64,000 bases of DNA from Lolium rigidum (lineage: Eukaryota > Streptophyta > Magnoliopsida > Poales > Poaceae): assembly GCF_022539505.1 (NCBI RefSeq), contig NC_061512.1:250062510-250126509 (forward strand), in the 5' to 3' direction. Below are positions 11,538-19,869 of this stretch, piece by piece (the first letter of the stretch is position 1; each line of letters begins with the position of its first letter). Position numbers and translations under genes: made by a program. The notes beneath the pieces were generated by a model, which worked only from the letters and a program-made list of their open reading frames with translations, ran no database searches and was not told the DNA's origin.

Positions 11538-12093
11538 ATGGACATCAACAACAAGAATATGATGAAGATGTTGATGAAAGAGGTGGCTGATGCCACCGCC
11601 GACCAACAACGACGGCTGCTGCTCTTGAACAACCCTCGCATCCTTCGACAATAGATTGTCGCCGGTCCAAAGCGTGGCGGATTGAGGGTCGGAAACCCGA
11701 AGAAGAAGAGCCGGCATCGGCTTGCCGGCGCAATGTTGCTTGACTCTTACTACTTCAAATACAACGCAACACATAATGCCAAGGACTTGTGGCATGTCGG
11801 AAGGATGTCGATCTGGCTTTTGGTGTGCTCCAACAACACTCTTTCATTGTTTGGTACCTCGCTCCGTTACATGATCGGAGTTCCATATGTGAGAGGCGGT
11901 GAACTGTTGTGTTATCATGCACAACATGATCATCGAGAGTGAGCGAGAAGAAAGAGTGGTTGATGACCACCCATTTGATCATCGGAGACCTCTTGCCGAA
12001 CTTGATCACGTGCCGACTGAGTTTGTTGCTTTTCTCGCGATGCATCAAGAAATCCGAGACGCACTTGTCCATACTCAACTCAGAATGATCTAG
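11538..12093 (+). pseudogene. PIF/Harbinger transposase fragment
   Basis: Starts MDINNKNMMKM, has a stop at 11652-11654, then a changed frame with MLLDSYYFKYNATHN (11732-11776), a conserved stretch upstream of the transposase core. A large part is missing. The C-terminal piece reads VDLAFGVLQQ (near 11806, other frame) and [18 protein letters not shown] (near 11905-11958), ending [10 protein letters not shown] before the stop at 12091-12093. The AFGVLQ and IMHNMIIE motifs are hallmarks of plant PIF-like DDE transposases. Stops, frame changes and loss of most of the catalytic core show it is inactive. Confidence 0.7.
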
Positions 12094-12215
12094 TTGAGTA
12101 ATTATGGGAGAGGAGAGGAAACCCCACATGATTCCTAAACAAGTTGAATTGCAATGTTTGTTAAACATTGTAATATTTTTTTCAATTGTTGTTCAAAACT
12201 ATGCAAATTATTATA

Positions 12216-12309
12216 CTACCTCCGATTCATATTACTTGATGTTAATTTAGATGTATCTAGACACATTTTAGTTATAGATACATCATCAAATAATATGGAT
12301 CGGTGGGAG
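12216..12309. mobile_element. Stowaway MITE
   Basis: 94 bases flanked by TA on both sides (12214-12215, 12310-12311). The left end CTACCTCCGATTCATATTAC and the right end (reverse complement) CTCCCACCGATCCATATTAT are inverted repeats of the Tc1/mariner-related Stowaway type. No coding capacity. It sits inside the transposase relic. Confidence 0.85.
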
Positions 12310-12458
12310 TAATTTGATTAAAAAAATAAAATATCCAAAAAAATTGGGGTCGGCCGTATTGGGATTGCCGGTGTGGGATGGTAGTCCCTGTACCAAGGGA
12401 CCTTGTGCCAGCGCTGTTGTTGATGCCTATTTAAAACGCGCCGGTGGAGATGCTCTTA

Positions 12459-12761
12459 GGACATGTCCAATGCGATTCGCTTATACAGATGCTTAAGCGG
12501 GAGAAAATCGATTGACTAAGCCTGGCGTTCGTCCAAGAGTGTACGAGCTCCAACGCGCGCCTCCACATCAGCCGCTTAATTCCATAACTGAGGTGATCCA
12601 CTTTTCAAGCTTCAAGGCAAAAACGAGCGAAGCGTTTGGCGCAAACTTTTGCAGGGACTCCTATATAAGCGCCCATCCACGAGGATCGCATAATACAATT
12701 GCCGATCAGCCCGGATAGAAATCCTAGCGCCCATAGCTAAGCGTCTTCATTGTAGATGCTC
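12459..12761. mobile_element. Tourist/PIF-like MITE, 303 bases
   Basis: Flanked by TTA (12456-12458 and 12762-12764). The left end GGACATGTCCAATGCGATTC and the right end (reverse complement) GAGCATCTACAATGAAGACG are related inverted repeats, continuing CGCTTA on both sides. No gene. The left TTA is also the right flank of the preceding Harbinger relic, so the two elements are directly adjacent. Confidence 0.6.
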
Positions 12762-12764
12762 TTA

Positions 12765-13219
12765 GAGTAGGGAAGAGTATAGCCACAACTTTATTCATGT
12801 TCAAAAGAATTTACCAATGGTTTATAATTTTGTCACAAATTAAGGAAGTGTTTTTATTTCTGTACACCGCACAATTTCGGGTTAAAATTTGTGATCAAAA
12901 TTCTTTGCCTAAAGATGCAATAGTGCTCACGTACTGTACTGCTCCAATCGAGCTAAATATCTAAGGTGACACTGGCACGTCATCGAAGAAAATACAATAA
13001 GTGACACATCACGTGTACACGTCTTGCCCTCTTGGCCATACGATTCAGGAAGGAGCCACCAAAGAGCGAGACACATCAGATCGCCGCGTCAGCTCGCGTG
13101 GCCACCAGGCCTTCGAGAAAAAGATCACCTGGATGGGTTCTCGGCCACATCTTGTGGATTAGCGTGCTTGGACCACCTCTGTCTGATTACCCAGCTTAAT
13201 TGGTCTTCCTCGTCAAGTT
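12765..13219 (-). other. 3' flank of the CBF pseudogene, paralogous to the 3' flank of the intact CBF
   Basis: No gene. Around 13125-13190 the phrases CACCTGGATGGGT, TCTTGTG.ATTAGCGT and GGACCACCTC recur in the same order near 35730-35795, downstream (minus strand) of the intact CBF. Further matches are GAGCGACACATC-like at 13060-13072 and 35645-35660. This supports duplication of the gene together with its flanks. Confidence 0.6.
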
Positions 13220-13276
13220 ACCAGTTATAGTTTTTTTTTTAGATAACAGGCAAAAACTTGCCCGAACCAGTTATAG
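13220..13276 (-). mobile_element. 35-base LINE-like micro-insertion with 11-base target duplication
   Basis: ACCAGTTATAG occurs at 13220-13230 and again at 13266-13276. Between them are ten T and 25 further bases, which on the minus strand is a short 3' end followed by a poly(A) tail. This is the layout expected from target-primed reverse transcription with extreme 5' truncation. Confidence 0.7.
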
Positions 13277-13290
13277 TCAGCACGAATGAA

Positions 13291-13378
13291 GTGTCCAGAA
13301 AGATTGCAGAAGGAGACGGTTTCAACTTCGAGCTCGACTTATCTGGGGAAATAGTCCTTCTGCAATCTTTCTGGACAC
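13291..13378. repeat. Perfect 24-base palindrome arms with a CBF fragment in the loop
   Basis: Arm 13291-13314 (GTGTCCAGAAAGATTGCAGA followed by AGGA) is the exact reverse complement of 13355-13378. The 40-base loop contains 32 bases (13321-13352) identical to the reverse strand of 13687-13718, the FNFELDLSGE-coding part of the neighbouring CBF pseudogene. A further short match (ACGGTTTCA at 13317-13325 and its complement TGAAACCGT at 13379-13387) flanks it. It looks like a template-switch repair product; a hairpin RNA is conceivable only if it is transcribed. Confidence 0.75.
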
Positions 13379-13562
13379 TGAAACCGTTGACCTTCAGACA
13401 AACAGGCAGCAGCAGCGTCCTTCCACTCATGTTTCGTTTTCTTAGAACTGAGTTTGCTCGGATGTTTCTCATAATTTTTTGTGAGTTCAGTTAAGGGTTC
13501 CTCGGAGTATATTATGGTGACTGCGAGCAGGTTCAGTTCGTTCCATATATGGTGTTTCAGTT

Positions 13563-15658
13563 TCAGTACTGGCTCCACAACGCGGCGCAATCTGCTCCGC
13601 CATTCCAGCACACCTCGGTGAACTCCGGCGCCGGCGGCTCGAGGAGCATCCCCTCCACGAGGTCAGCGTAGTACAATCCCAGGTCCATTTCCCCAGATAA
13701 GTCGAGCTCGAAGTTGAACATGTCGCTGCCCAGCACGTCATCAAATAGTCCGTTGGCAAAAGGCTGGGACGACGTTGCCGAGGAGCCGGCGTTGTCCGCA
13801 TACGACGATGGCGCGGACGCGCTGGAAGTGTCGAGCTCGTCCACGGGGACGGTTGCGGCGCGATGGGCGGCTTCCGTACGCTGGAAATCCTCGAATCCTG
13901 CCAGGGCCGCTCCTCGGACGTCGGCGAGCTCGGTGAGTGCGGAGGGGACGGCGAGGAGCCAGGCCGAGTCCGCGAAGTTGAGAGGCGTAGCGGAGACGGA
14001 GCGGCCGCCGAGCAGCACGAGCATGGCGGCGTCATGCGCGCGCGCGGCGGACTCCGAGGTGACGTGCGTGCCGAGCTAGAGCCGCACGCCGCGCTTGCCG
14101 GGGACGCGCACCTCGCACACCCACCGGCCGGCGCTGCCCTCACTACAAGGAAACACGCTACTGCTGGCGCACCAAATTTGATTACTGCCGGCGCACAGCA
14201 GCCCGCCAGTAGGAATAGGCCGGTGATAATGGTCTAGTGCAGGCGCAGTAGCGGGTGCGCCGGTGGTATGAAATAATAATGCCGGCGCACAGGTTAAGTT
14301 CGCCGGGGGTAGCACATTAATTAAACAAAAAAAAGCCAGGTGCGTCCACCGCGTGGCCGACCAGATCTGACCACACCCACCAGTAGCCTCGTCACATTCA
14401 TACACAGGGAACAAATTTGTAAAGACAACCCTAGACTAAAAAGTAAAAAGCAATCAAGTCCCTTCTCCATCCCGCCGCTAGGAGCTCCATCGCCGGCGAC
14501 CGCATCTTCTGGACCCTCCGCCGTCCTTCCCGCATCGGCGGTCGCCGCCTTCTCCTCTCAGTGCGCCTGGGAGCACGACGAACCTGGCGCCGCCTCACAC
14601 CGTGCACGCAGCGTGTCGCCCCTGGCCTCGGGCTCGCCTCACAGGGCAGCGTCACCACTGCGCCTCCTCCCGCGGCCCCGCTGCGGGTTTGGGCTTTGCC
14701 CGCGACCGCAGAGCCGCACAGCCGCTCCCCTTCGACCTCGGCGCCGACCGCGACCGCTGCTCCCCCGTTCGACTTTGGCTTCGCCGGCGTCCTCAGCGCC
14801 GCCCGCGACCGCGGCTCTCCCCTCCGACCTCGTCTCCGATGCAAGGAACTTGAGCCCGATGCGGTCGAGCTCGAGCGGGAGCCGCATCCTCCCTGGCCTG
14901 GGGGCCTCCCTTCCAGATCATGGCGTGAGGGCCGCTTTTCGGCGTGGGATTCCGGCGATCAGGGGAGACGGGCGGGCGGCGGTGTGGTGTGATGGATGGA
15001 GTCGCGGTCAGGGGAGGCGGGTGGGATGGAGGCGGGCGGCGGTGCGGTGCGGTCAGGGGAGGCGGGCGGGCGGCGGGGCGGCGGTGCGGTGTGGCAGAGA
15101 GAAAGATAGGGGCAGAGAGAAAGATAGGTGAGAGAAGAGAGAGACGTGGGTGAGAGAAGAGAGAGATGGTTGTTGCCACGCGTAGGACGGAGGACGAGGA
15201 CGTGTCCAGGGATGTCCTCGTGTCGCTGGCGCACGTTTTTTTTAGACACCGGCAGTAAAATACTATGTGTAGAATCTAGGCTATAACCGTAAATATCGCC
15301 GGCGCACAATGCATTTAAGACGCCGGCAGTGCAACATGGCATTTCAACATGAACGATCCAGACCAGAACCTTGAATACTACCGGCGCACAAAATGTCAGA
15401 TTCGCCTGCGGTATCAGCATAGCGCCGGCGCGCTGAGATGGTGGGCCGCCGGCAGTAAATACCACCGGCGCAGCTAAAATGTGGTGCGCCGGCAGTAACG
15501 CTTGCAGCTATAGGCCTTTTTCTAGTAGTGCCTTGGCGCCACACGCCGCGGTACACCGGGTGCCGCGTCTCCTTGAACTTGGTGCGCCCGGCCGGGCGCT
15601 CCGGGTGCGAAGACGGCGAGGAAGGGGAGCTCCATTGCACGGCGCCGGCCATGTCCAT
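13563..15658 (-). pseudogene. CBF/DREB1 transcription factor pseudogene, split by a CACTA element
   Basis: The 5' piece 15534-15658 starts MDMAGAVQW and has the CBF signature [14 protein letters not shown] and the first AP2 residues VYRGV. A CACTA element sits in the AP2 domain (14141-15530). The 3' piece 13563-14140 resumes in frame with [15 protein letters not shown], then a TAG codon where the intact paralogue has Trp (RLWLGT), then [21 protein letters not shown], an acidic activation region and the terminal ALWSQY. The gene is single-exon. Two independent lesions in the coding part, plus a PIF element in the TATA box, make it non-functional. A typical CBF would bind CRT/DRE (CCGAC) elements in cold-response promoters. 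Confidence 0.9.
14141..15530. mobile_element. Non-autonomous CACTA element
   Basis: Starts CACTACAAGGAAACACG and ends TTTTTCTAGTAGTG, so both termini carry CACTA; the 3-base target duplication is CCT (14138-14140, 15531-15533). Subterminal regions contain many copies of GCCGGCGCAC / TGCCGGCG (14160-14310, 15290-15500), the kind of repeats bound by CACTA proteins. The interior (14440-15180) is GC-rich with long ORFs in several frames and GGTGAGAGAAGAGAGAGA-like repeats near 15105-15165, but no recognisable transposase. Confidence 0.9.
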
Positions 15659-15780
15659 TGCTGGCTTAAGCTCAGTCTGGTATGCTGGGCTGTCAACTGT
15701 GGATCGGTGTGAGGTGCTAGTTGAGCTCGAGCTCTGACTGAGTTAATGTAATCCAGTGTGGTGCGTGAGTGCGCTATTTA

Positions 15781-16837
15781 GAGCATCTCTAACAGAGCCC
15801 GTAAATCTCGCCGGAACTGAATTTGTTTGGCAGATTTACGGGTTTGGGCCGAAAGCGGTGCAGAACGGAGCCCAATTCGGTGGGTCAGCCCGTATAATTT
15901 GTTCGGGGGCCCGAGAAACTGGAGCGTCGACCCGTATAAATACAGGCTGAGGGGAGTAGGGTTCCAAAACTCTACTCCCTCCGCCGTGTCCGCTTCCTCC
16001 GCCACGCGCACGGTCCGACTTCCGGCGAGCAATCGCGGAGCCACCGCCGCCGCTTTTCCACTATTTCCACCACCACCGTGAACGCATGTCCGGGGCGAAC
16101 AACGGCGGGAGGGGAGGCGGGCGGATTGGCGGGAGCAACTCGCCGCCACGCACCCCCCCCCCCGTCTTCCAGTCCGAGGCCGAGGGGCGCAAATGGAACC
16201 GCTCGGAAGGCGCTCGGAAGCGCAACGCGCGTCGCTGGACCAACTGGGGTCTGACGCCGCCGAGGAAGCTCACGCGCTACGCGAATAGCGGCAAGGGGTC
16301 GTCCTCGAGCACGTCCTCCAGTTGCAGTCGGGGGACTACGTCCTCAACGACAAGGAGGAGGAGACGGCGGTCCAGCAGGCGTCCGTCATCTCCGCCACGG
16401 AGGCGCGCGCGCGCCCGCCGCGAGGAGGCGAAAGCCCTCCGTGCCGTGCGCGAGTACGAGGCGGCGCAGAAGGAGGCGGCTGTCCGCAACATCAAGCAGG
16501 AGGTTGTCGACCTCGACTCTGAGTAGGCCGCTGACGGCGCAGTCGTCCACGGCACGCACAGTAGGTCGCCGCCGGCGAAATTAGTTTACTTTTGGAGGTG
16601 GTCGCCAACGACCACCTCTAATGCAATGTATTTAGCGATCAAGACTATCAAATTATGTCTGTAATATGTTTTAATTTCAGTTTTAAACTTGTTTGCGATG
16701 ATCAGTTTACTGGCAAAATTTGAATTCGATGTTTTTCGATTTTAAATACGGGTGCTGTTCTGCGCCACCTTCAAAACCGCTCGCATTTTGTTTGAGAGAC
16801 TGAACTAACTTTTTCGGTTGTGAAGAATAGGATGCTC
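15781..16837 (+). mobile_element. PIF/Harbinger-type carrier element in the CBF promoter
   Basis: Left end GAGCATCTCTAACAGAGCCC, right end reverse complement GAGCATCCTATTC; identical TTA flanks (15778-15780, 16838-16840). The inverted repeat is short (GAGCATC plus scattered matches), so the assignment rests mainly on the TTA duplication and the common end motif. It has a TATA box (TATAAATA, 15935-15942) and a carried ORF. Confidence 0.7.
16086..16526 (+). CDS. Arg/Ser-rich transposon-carried protein ending VVDLDSE
   Basis: 146 residues starting MSGANNGGRGGGR, 144 bases after the TATA box. After the RGG-type start it has PPRTPPPVFQSEAEGRKWNR, then Ser-rich and Arg-rich blocks, and a helical C-terminus EEAKALRAVREYEAAQKEAA. 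The end IKQEVVDLDSE looks like a SUMO-interacting motif. The middle (Ser/Arg blocks) has the odd composition of a frame-shifted stretch, so it may be slightly decayed. It is probably a member of a transposon-borne protein family; the function is unknown. Confidence 0.45.
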   Translation: MSGANNGGRGGGRIGGSNSPPRTPPPVFQSEAEGRKWNRSEGARKRNARRWTNWGLTPPRKLTRYANSGKGSSSSTSSSCSRGTTSSTTRRRRRRSSRRPSSPPRRRARARREEAKALRAVREYEAAQKEAAVRNIKQEVVDLDSE

Positions 16838-16840
16838 TTA

Positions 16841-17370
16841 TATAGTTTCGCCTGACGCGCTCAAAACATGCGTGTGGTGGCGCCGACCTCCCGTGACAAG
16901 CTGACGCGTGGCGTTTTGCAGCGTTAAGCTTCCTTCTTCTTTTAACCGTGTTTTTTTTAGCTTATATCTGGGTGGGACTCCGCTGTTAATTCAGACCTCC
17001 TATGGAGGCAACTCGATACGACATGGCTTATCTCGCGAGGCCAGAGACAAAGGAGAGATGGAATTATTATGTGTTACATCGGCTGCGGCAAAGCCTCACC
17101 CATGGCGTATATATCCCAAAATCTCAAAATGAGTGATAATTTTAAATATTAATTTTTTTGAGCCATAGAAACAAAAGATGATCAAGTATTGTATTCGTAT
17201 AAAAATATTTGGGCTCGAAATGATTTGCATGATATCCTCGACAGAAAAGGCAAAATTTCGATGAACATAGCGTGAATATATTTAACCATCAGGCGCATTG
17301 TTCTTTTAGCATCGATCCATCGGTCATGACATATTTACATATTTACATCTTTGTCCCATCTCCAATCCGT
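16841..17370. other. Upstream region of the CBF pseudogene, no gene seen
   Basis: The first about 80 bases belong to the ancient CBF promoter (CRT core at 16882-16887, ACGCGTGG-like at 16904-16911). Beyond about 16930 it is AT-rich without coding frames or repeats that I recognise. Confidence 0.5.
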
Positions 17371-17374
17371 CAAA

Positions 17375-17569
17375 TTAACCCCTTTTCAGCACCCTGCGCC
17401 CCTCCCCCTCCCTACTGATTATTTCACGCCAAGTTAGCCAAGTTAGAGAGACGCTGCTTGGGCAATGAGCATCCAATATACGACCATCCGAGTAGTACCT
17501 CCATTTCAACACCCTTGCACATAAACTATTCGGCCTTTCCAAAAATCTCCATGATTGCTTTTCTAACAT
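17375..17569 (-). pseudogene. LINE ORF2 fragment (region after reverse transcriptase)
   Basis: The minus-strand frame reads MLEKQSWRFLERPNSLCARV and KWRYYSDGRILDA, then SVSLTWLTWREI. This matches the well-known plant LINE segment (LAKQxWRL..P.SL.ARVLKxRY) just before the zinc-binding domain. Only about 55 residues survive, with no tail or target duplication seen. It is unrelated in orientation to the plus-strand LINE that begins near 17841. Confidence 0.6.
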
Positions 17570-17575
17570 GGCATC

Positions 17576-17840
17576 ATGACAACATGCTATCGGCAGCGGC
17601 AGGTAGGCGAGAAGGCGACATAGCTCAAGAATCGAGTTTTCGGCGTCAATGCATGGCAGGGCGGCGGGAGGATCGATTCATGATTGAGAAGAGGCGGCGG
17701 AGGTGGGGAATAGCAGCTCGAGGGAGGTGGGATAGCGGCGGAAGCAAGCGGCAGCCAGAATTGGCCAAAGGGCAGCGGGGCGGCGACAACGGGACATGGG
17801 GCAAAGTGTGGAAGATTCACCGTGAACTGACGGCGCCTCC
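17576..17840. other. Short GC-rich stretch before the LINE ORF1
   Basis: Purine-rich (GGCGGCGGAGGTGG-like) sequence, plausibly the 5' UTR of the LINE starting at 17841. No separate gene is supported. Confidence 0.35.
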
Positions 17841-19333
17841 ATGGCCAACTATCCTTGCGATCCGCACCCCCACCTCCAGCCTGGTGCAGACATTGTGCCG
17901 CACTGCATCCACCGTCGACGCCGAGCTTTCCACGTCTTCAGCAACACCCCTCTGATCAAGTGCGATGACTGGGCAATCGTCATCGTTGAGCCGGAATCTG
18001 ACCCTGCTCAGTTCGTCGGAGATGCTGCGCTGATCCGAGGCTTCCTCAACAACTAAGGTTACCATGTCCGTCAGATGACTCGTTCTGCGATGGGTGTTGC
18101 GTTGGTACAGTTCTCTGACACCTACTCTAGGGATGCTGCTATAGATCATAGTCCTTTCTTTATTGGTGATAGCATCCTTAGAGTGATTCCCCAAGATCGT
18201 GGCCTGAATCATAGAAACCGCACTTTCACACATGATGTCTGGCTTATGATGGTTAATTACCCCCCAAGAGGCATGGCATGTGGAAAAGATCAAAAGAGTC
18301 TGTTAGTGAATTTGTTAAATTTATTGTTTAGAATCGTGATGGATCTAACAGAGCAAGAATCCTTGTTAAGATAAGAGCCCCTGATCTCCTTGAAGTTCCT
18401 ATCAGTCTACTTCTTTGCCATAATACTAGTGATGAAGGGCATGGTCACTCCCGGACAGTTGTTAACTATATTCTGCAAGCAAAACTTATTGGTGAAATTT
18501 GTGGTGATGAAGATCCCCCCCCCCCACCTGATGGAGGAAATCCACACCCACTGCCAAATATTCCATTTGGGGGAATCTCGCATGATATGGTTGATGGCAA
18601 TGACCATATGCAATAAAATGTTGCACCTAACATGGGCCATGTTGCACCTAACATGGGCCATGTTGCACCTCAAGGATATGTTGCACCTTCTGTTGATGGT
18701 GAACCAATGGTTCACACACCTCCTCAAGACTCTGTCCAAAGCAACAAAGATATTCAGCATGCTGTGGAAGTAGTTGATGCAATGTCTGCCTACCACAACA
18801 TGCTCACGGATGTCCTTGCTACTTTCCCTAGTGCACTTGATAAACTCAATACTGGAAATGTCATTGGTGCTAGAATCTAGATGGTTGATGTATCTCCTGA
18901 GGGATATTCTGAGAGAAAATGCATTGTGACTGTCTATACTGCTCAAGATGCACCACCTGCCAAGTCACCGGTCATCATCTCTGAGATTATTGAAAATGCA
19001 CATACAATTGCTGACACTATAGCTGATGCAAGTTCACCTGATATGGAGAATGTCGAGGTTGATTCAGTATCTGCAAATATTACTATGACTGATGCACTGA
19101 CTGCCACCAACACATCTCTTGATACACCTGCATACAAGAGGAAGAATGAGCAAGTGCCAACGGATGTGAAGGAAGTCAGACGTAGTCGTCGAATTGCTGT
19201 TATAAATGCAGATTACAAGGACAAAGATGCTACTGATGCAGCACTTGCAAGGGAAAATGAGAAGGACAAGCAGAAGGGCACTAGGAAGGAGAAGGAAAAA
19301 AGGAAAGAAGAAGACATCTACGAGAGCGACTAA
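17841..19333 (+). pseudogene. LINE ORF1-like protein, broken
   Basis: Starts MANYPCDPHPHLQPGAD, typical of the ORF1-like proteins of grass LINEs, followed by DDWAIVIVEPESDPAQF. A TAA at 18054-18056 interrupts FLNN/GYHVRQ; the frame continues with SAMGVALVQFSDTYSRDA and FTHDVWLMMVNYPP. After 18270 the frame shifts, with a short tandem repeat of NMGHVAP (18630-18665), then an acidic tail with KRKNEQVP and RRSRRIAV and many Lys/Glu. The family is thought to be an RNA-binding chaperone for LINE RNA. Both stop and frameshifts make it inactive. Confidence 0.65.
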
Positions 19334-19869
19334 GAAAAAACTCAATAGTGAGTTTCAGGTGGAAATCATTGACAATTCTGCACCTCCTCCATCAGAATTA
19401 CCCATCAAGACAATTCAATCAATTGATGTGGATCAATGCCAGATCCCTCCTAGTGAGGTGACTGATGAGAAGCTCCTTGCTAAAAGTGGCTAGATGTGTA
19501 GTCATATATATTTGATTAGTTGGGATGTCTATCCTACATCCTAGATATCCCTAGTTCTATTTCATGTTATATTTCTACTCCCCTGATGAGAACCATATTT
19601 ACTTTTGTAATATGTGTCAGACTTCCAGTCAACTATGTCAGTTCTATTTGGCTTGTGATGCAATCTAAGTATCCAATGTGTGATGTCAGATATATATTTG
19701 TTTATGTGTCCTGTAATGTGCTTGGAGCTCCTTATGCTATTTATGAGAATATTGTATATCTCCCAATGTTTGGATACTATCTGAAAGAAATGAATGGTTG
19801 TCAGTGGACAGATATGCTACCACCAAGCATGTGTCATCTCATATGGTTATTTAATGAGAAATTCATCGA

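Larger units (their letters stand above)
11329..12455 (+). mobile_element. Decayed PIF/Harbinger element with transposase relic
   Basis: Left end GAGCATCTCCCC (11329) after TTG, right end GGTGGAGATGCTC (12455) followed by TTA, so the 3-base flanks match in two of three positions. The interior holds a broken PIF/Harbinger transposase and a Stowaway MITE (12216-12309). This is the only element in the window with recognisable Harbinger transposase, making it a relative of a possible source for the non-autonomous carriers, though clearly dead. Confidence 0.55.
15774..16845 (-). promoter_or_regulatory. Split TATA box of the CBF pseudogene
   Basis: The bases left (15774-15780) and right (16838-16845) of the PIF-type element join, with one copy of the TTA target, into TATATAAATAG on the minus strand. 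This lies about 115 bases upstream of the pseudogene ATG. The surrounding bases (CAGGCG.AACTA before, GC.CACTC after) match the promoter of the intact CBF at 36929-36957. A CRT/DRE core GCCGAC is at 16882-16887. So the insertion hit the TATA box itself. Confidence 0.75.

Noticed and set aside
14340..15131. 263-residue ORF inside the CACTA element
   Set aside because: GC-rich stretch with open frames on both strands, no domain, and no resemblance to CACTA transposase.
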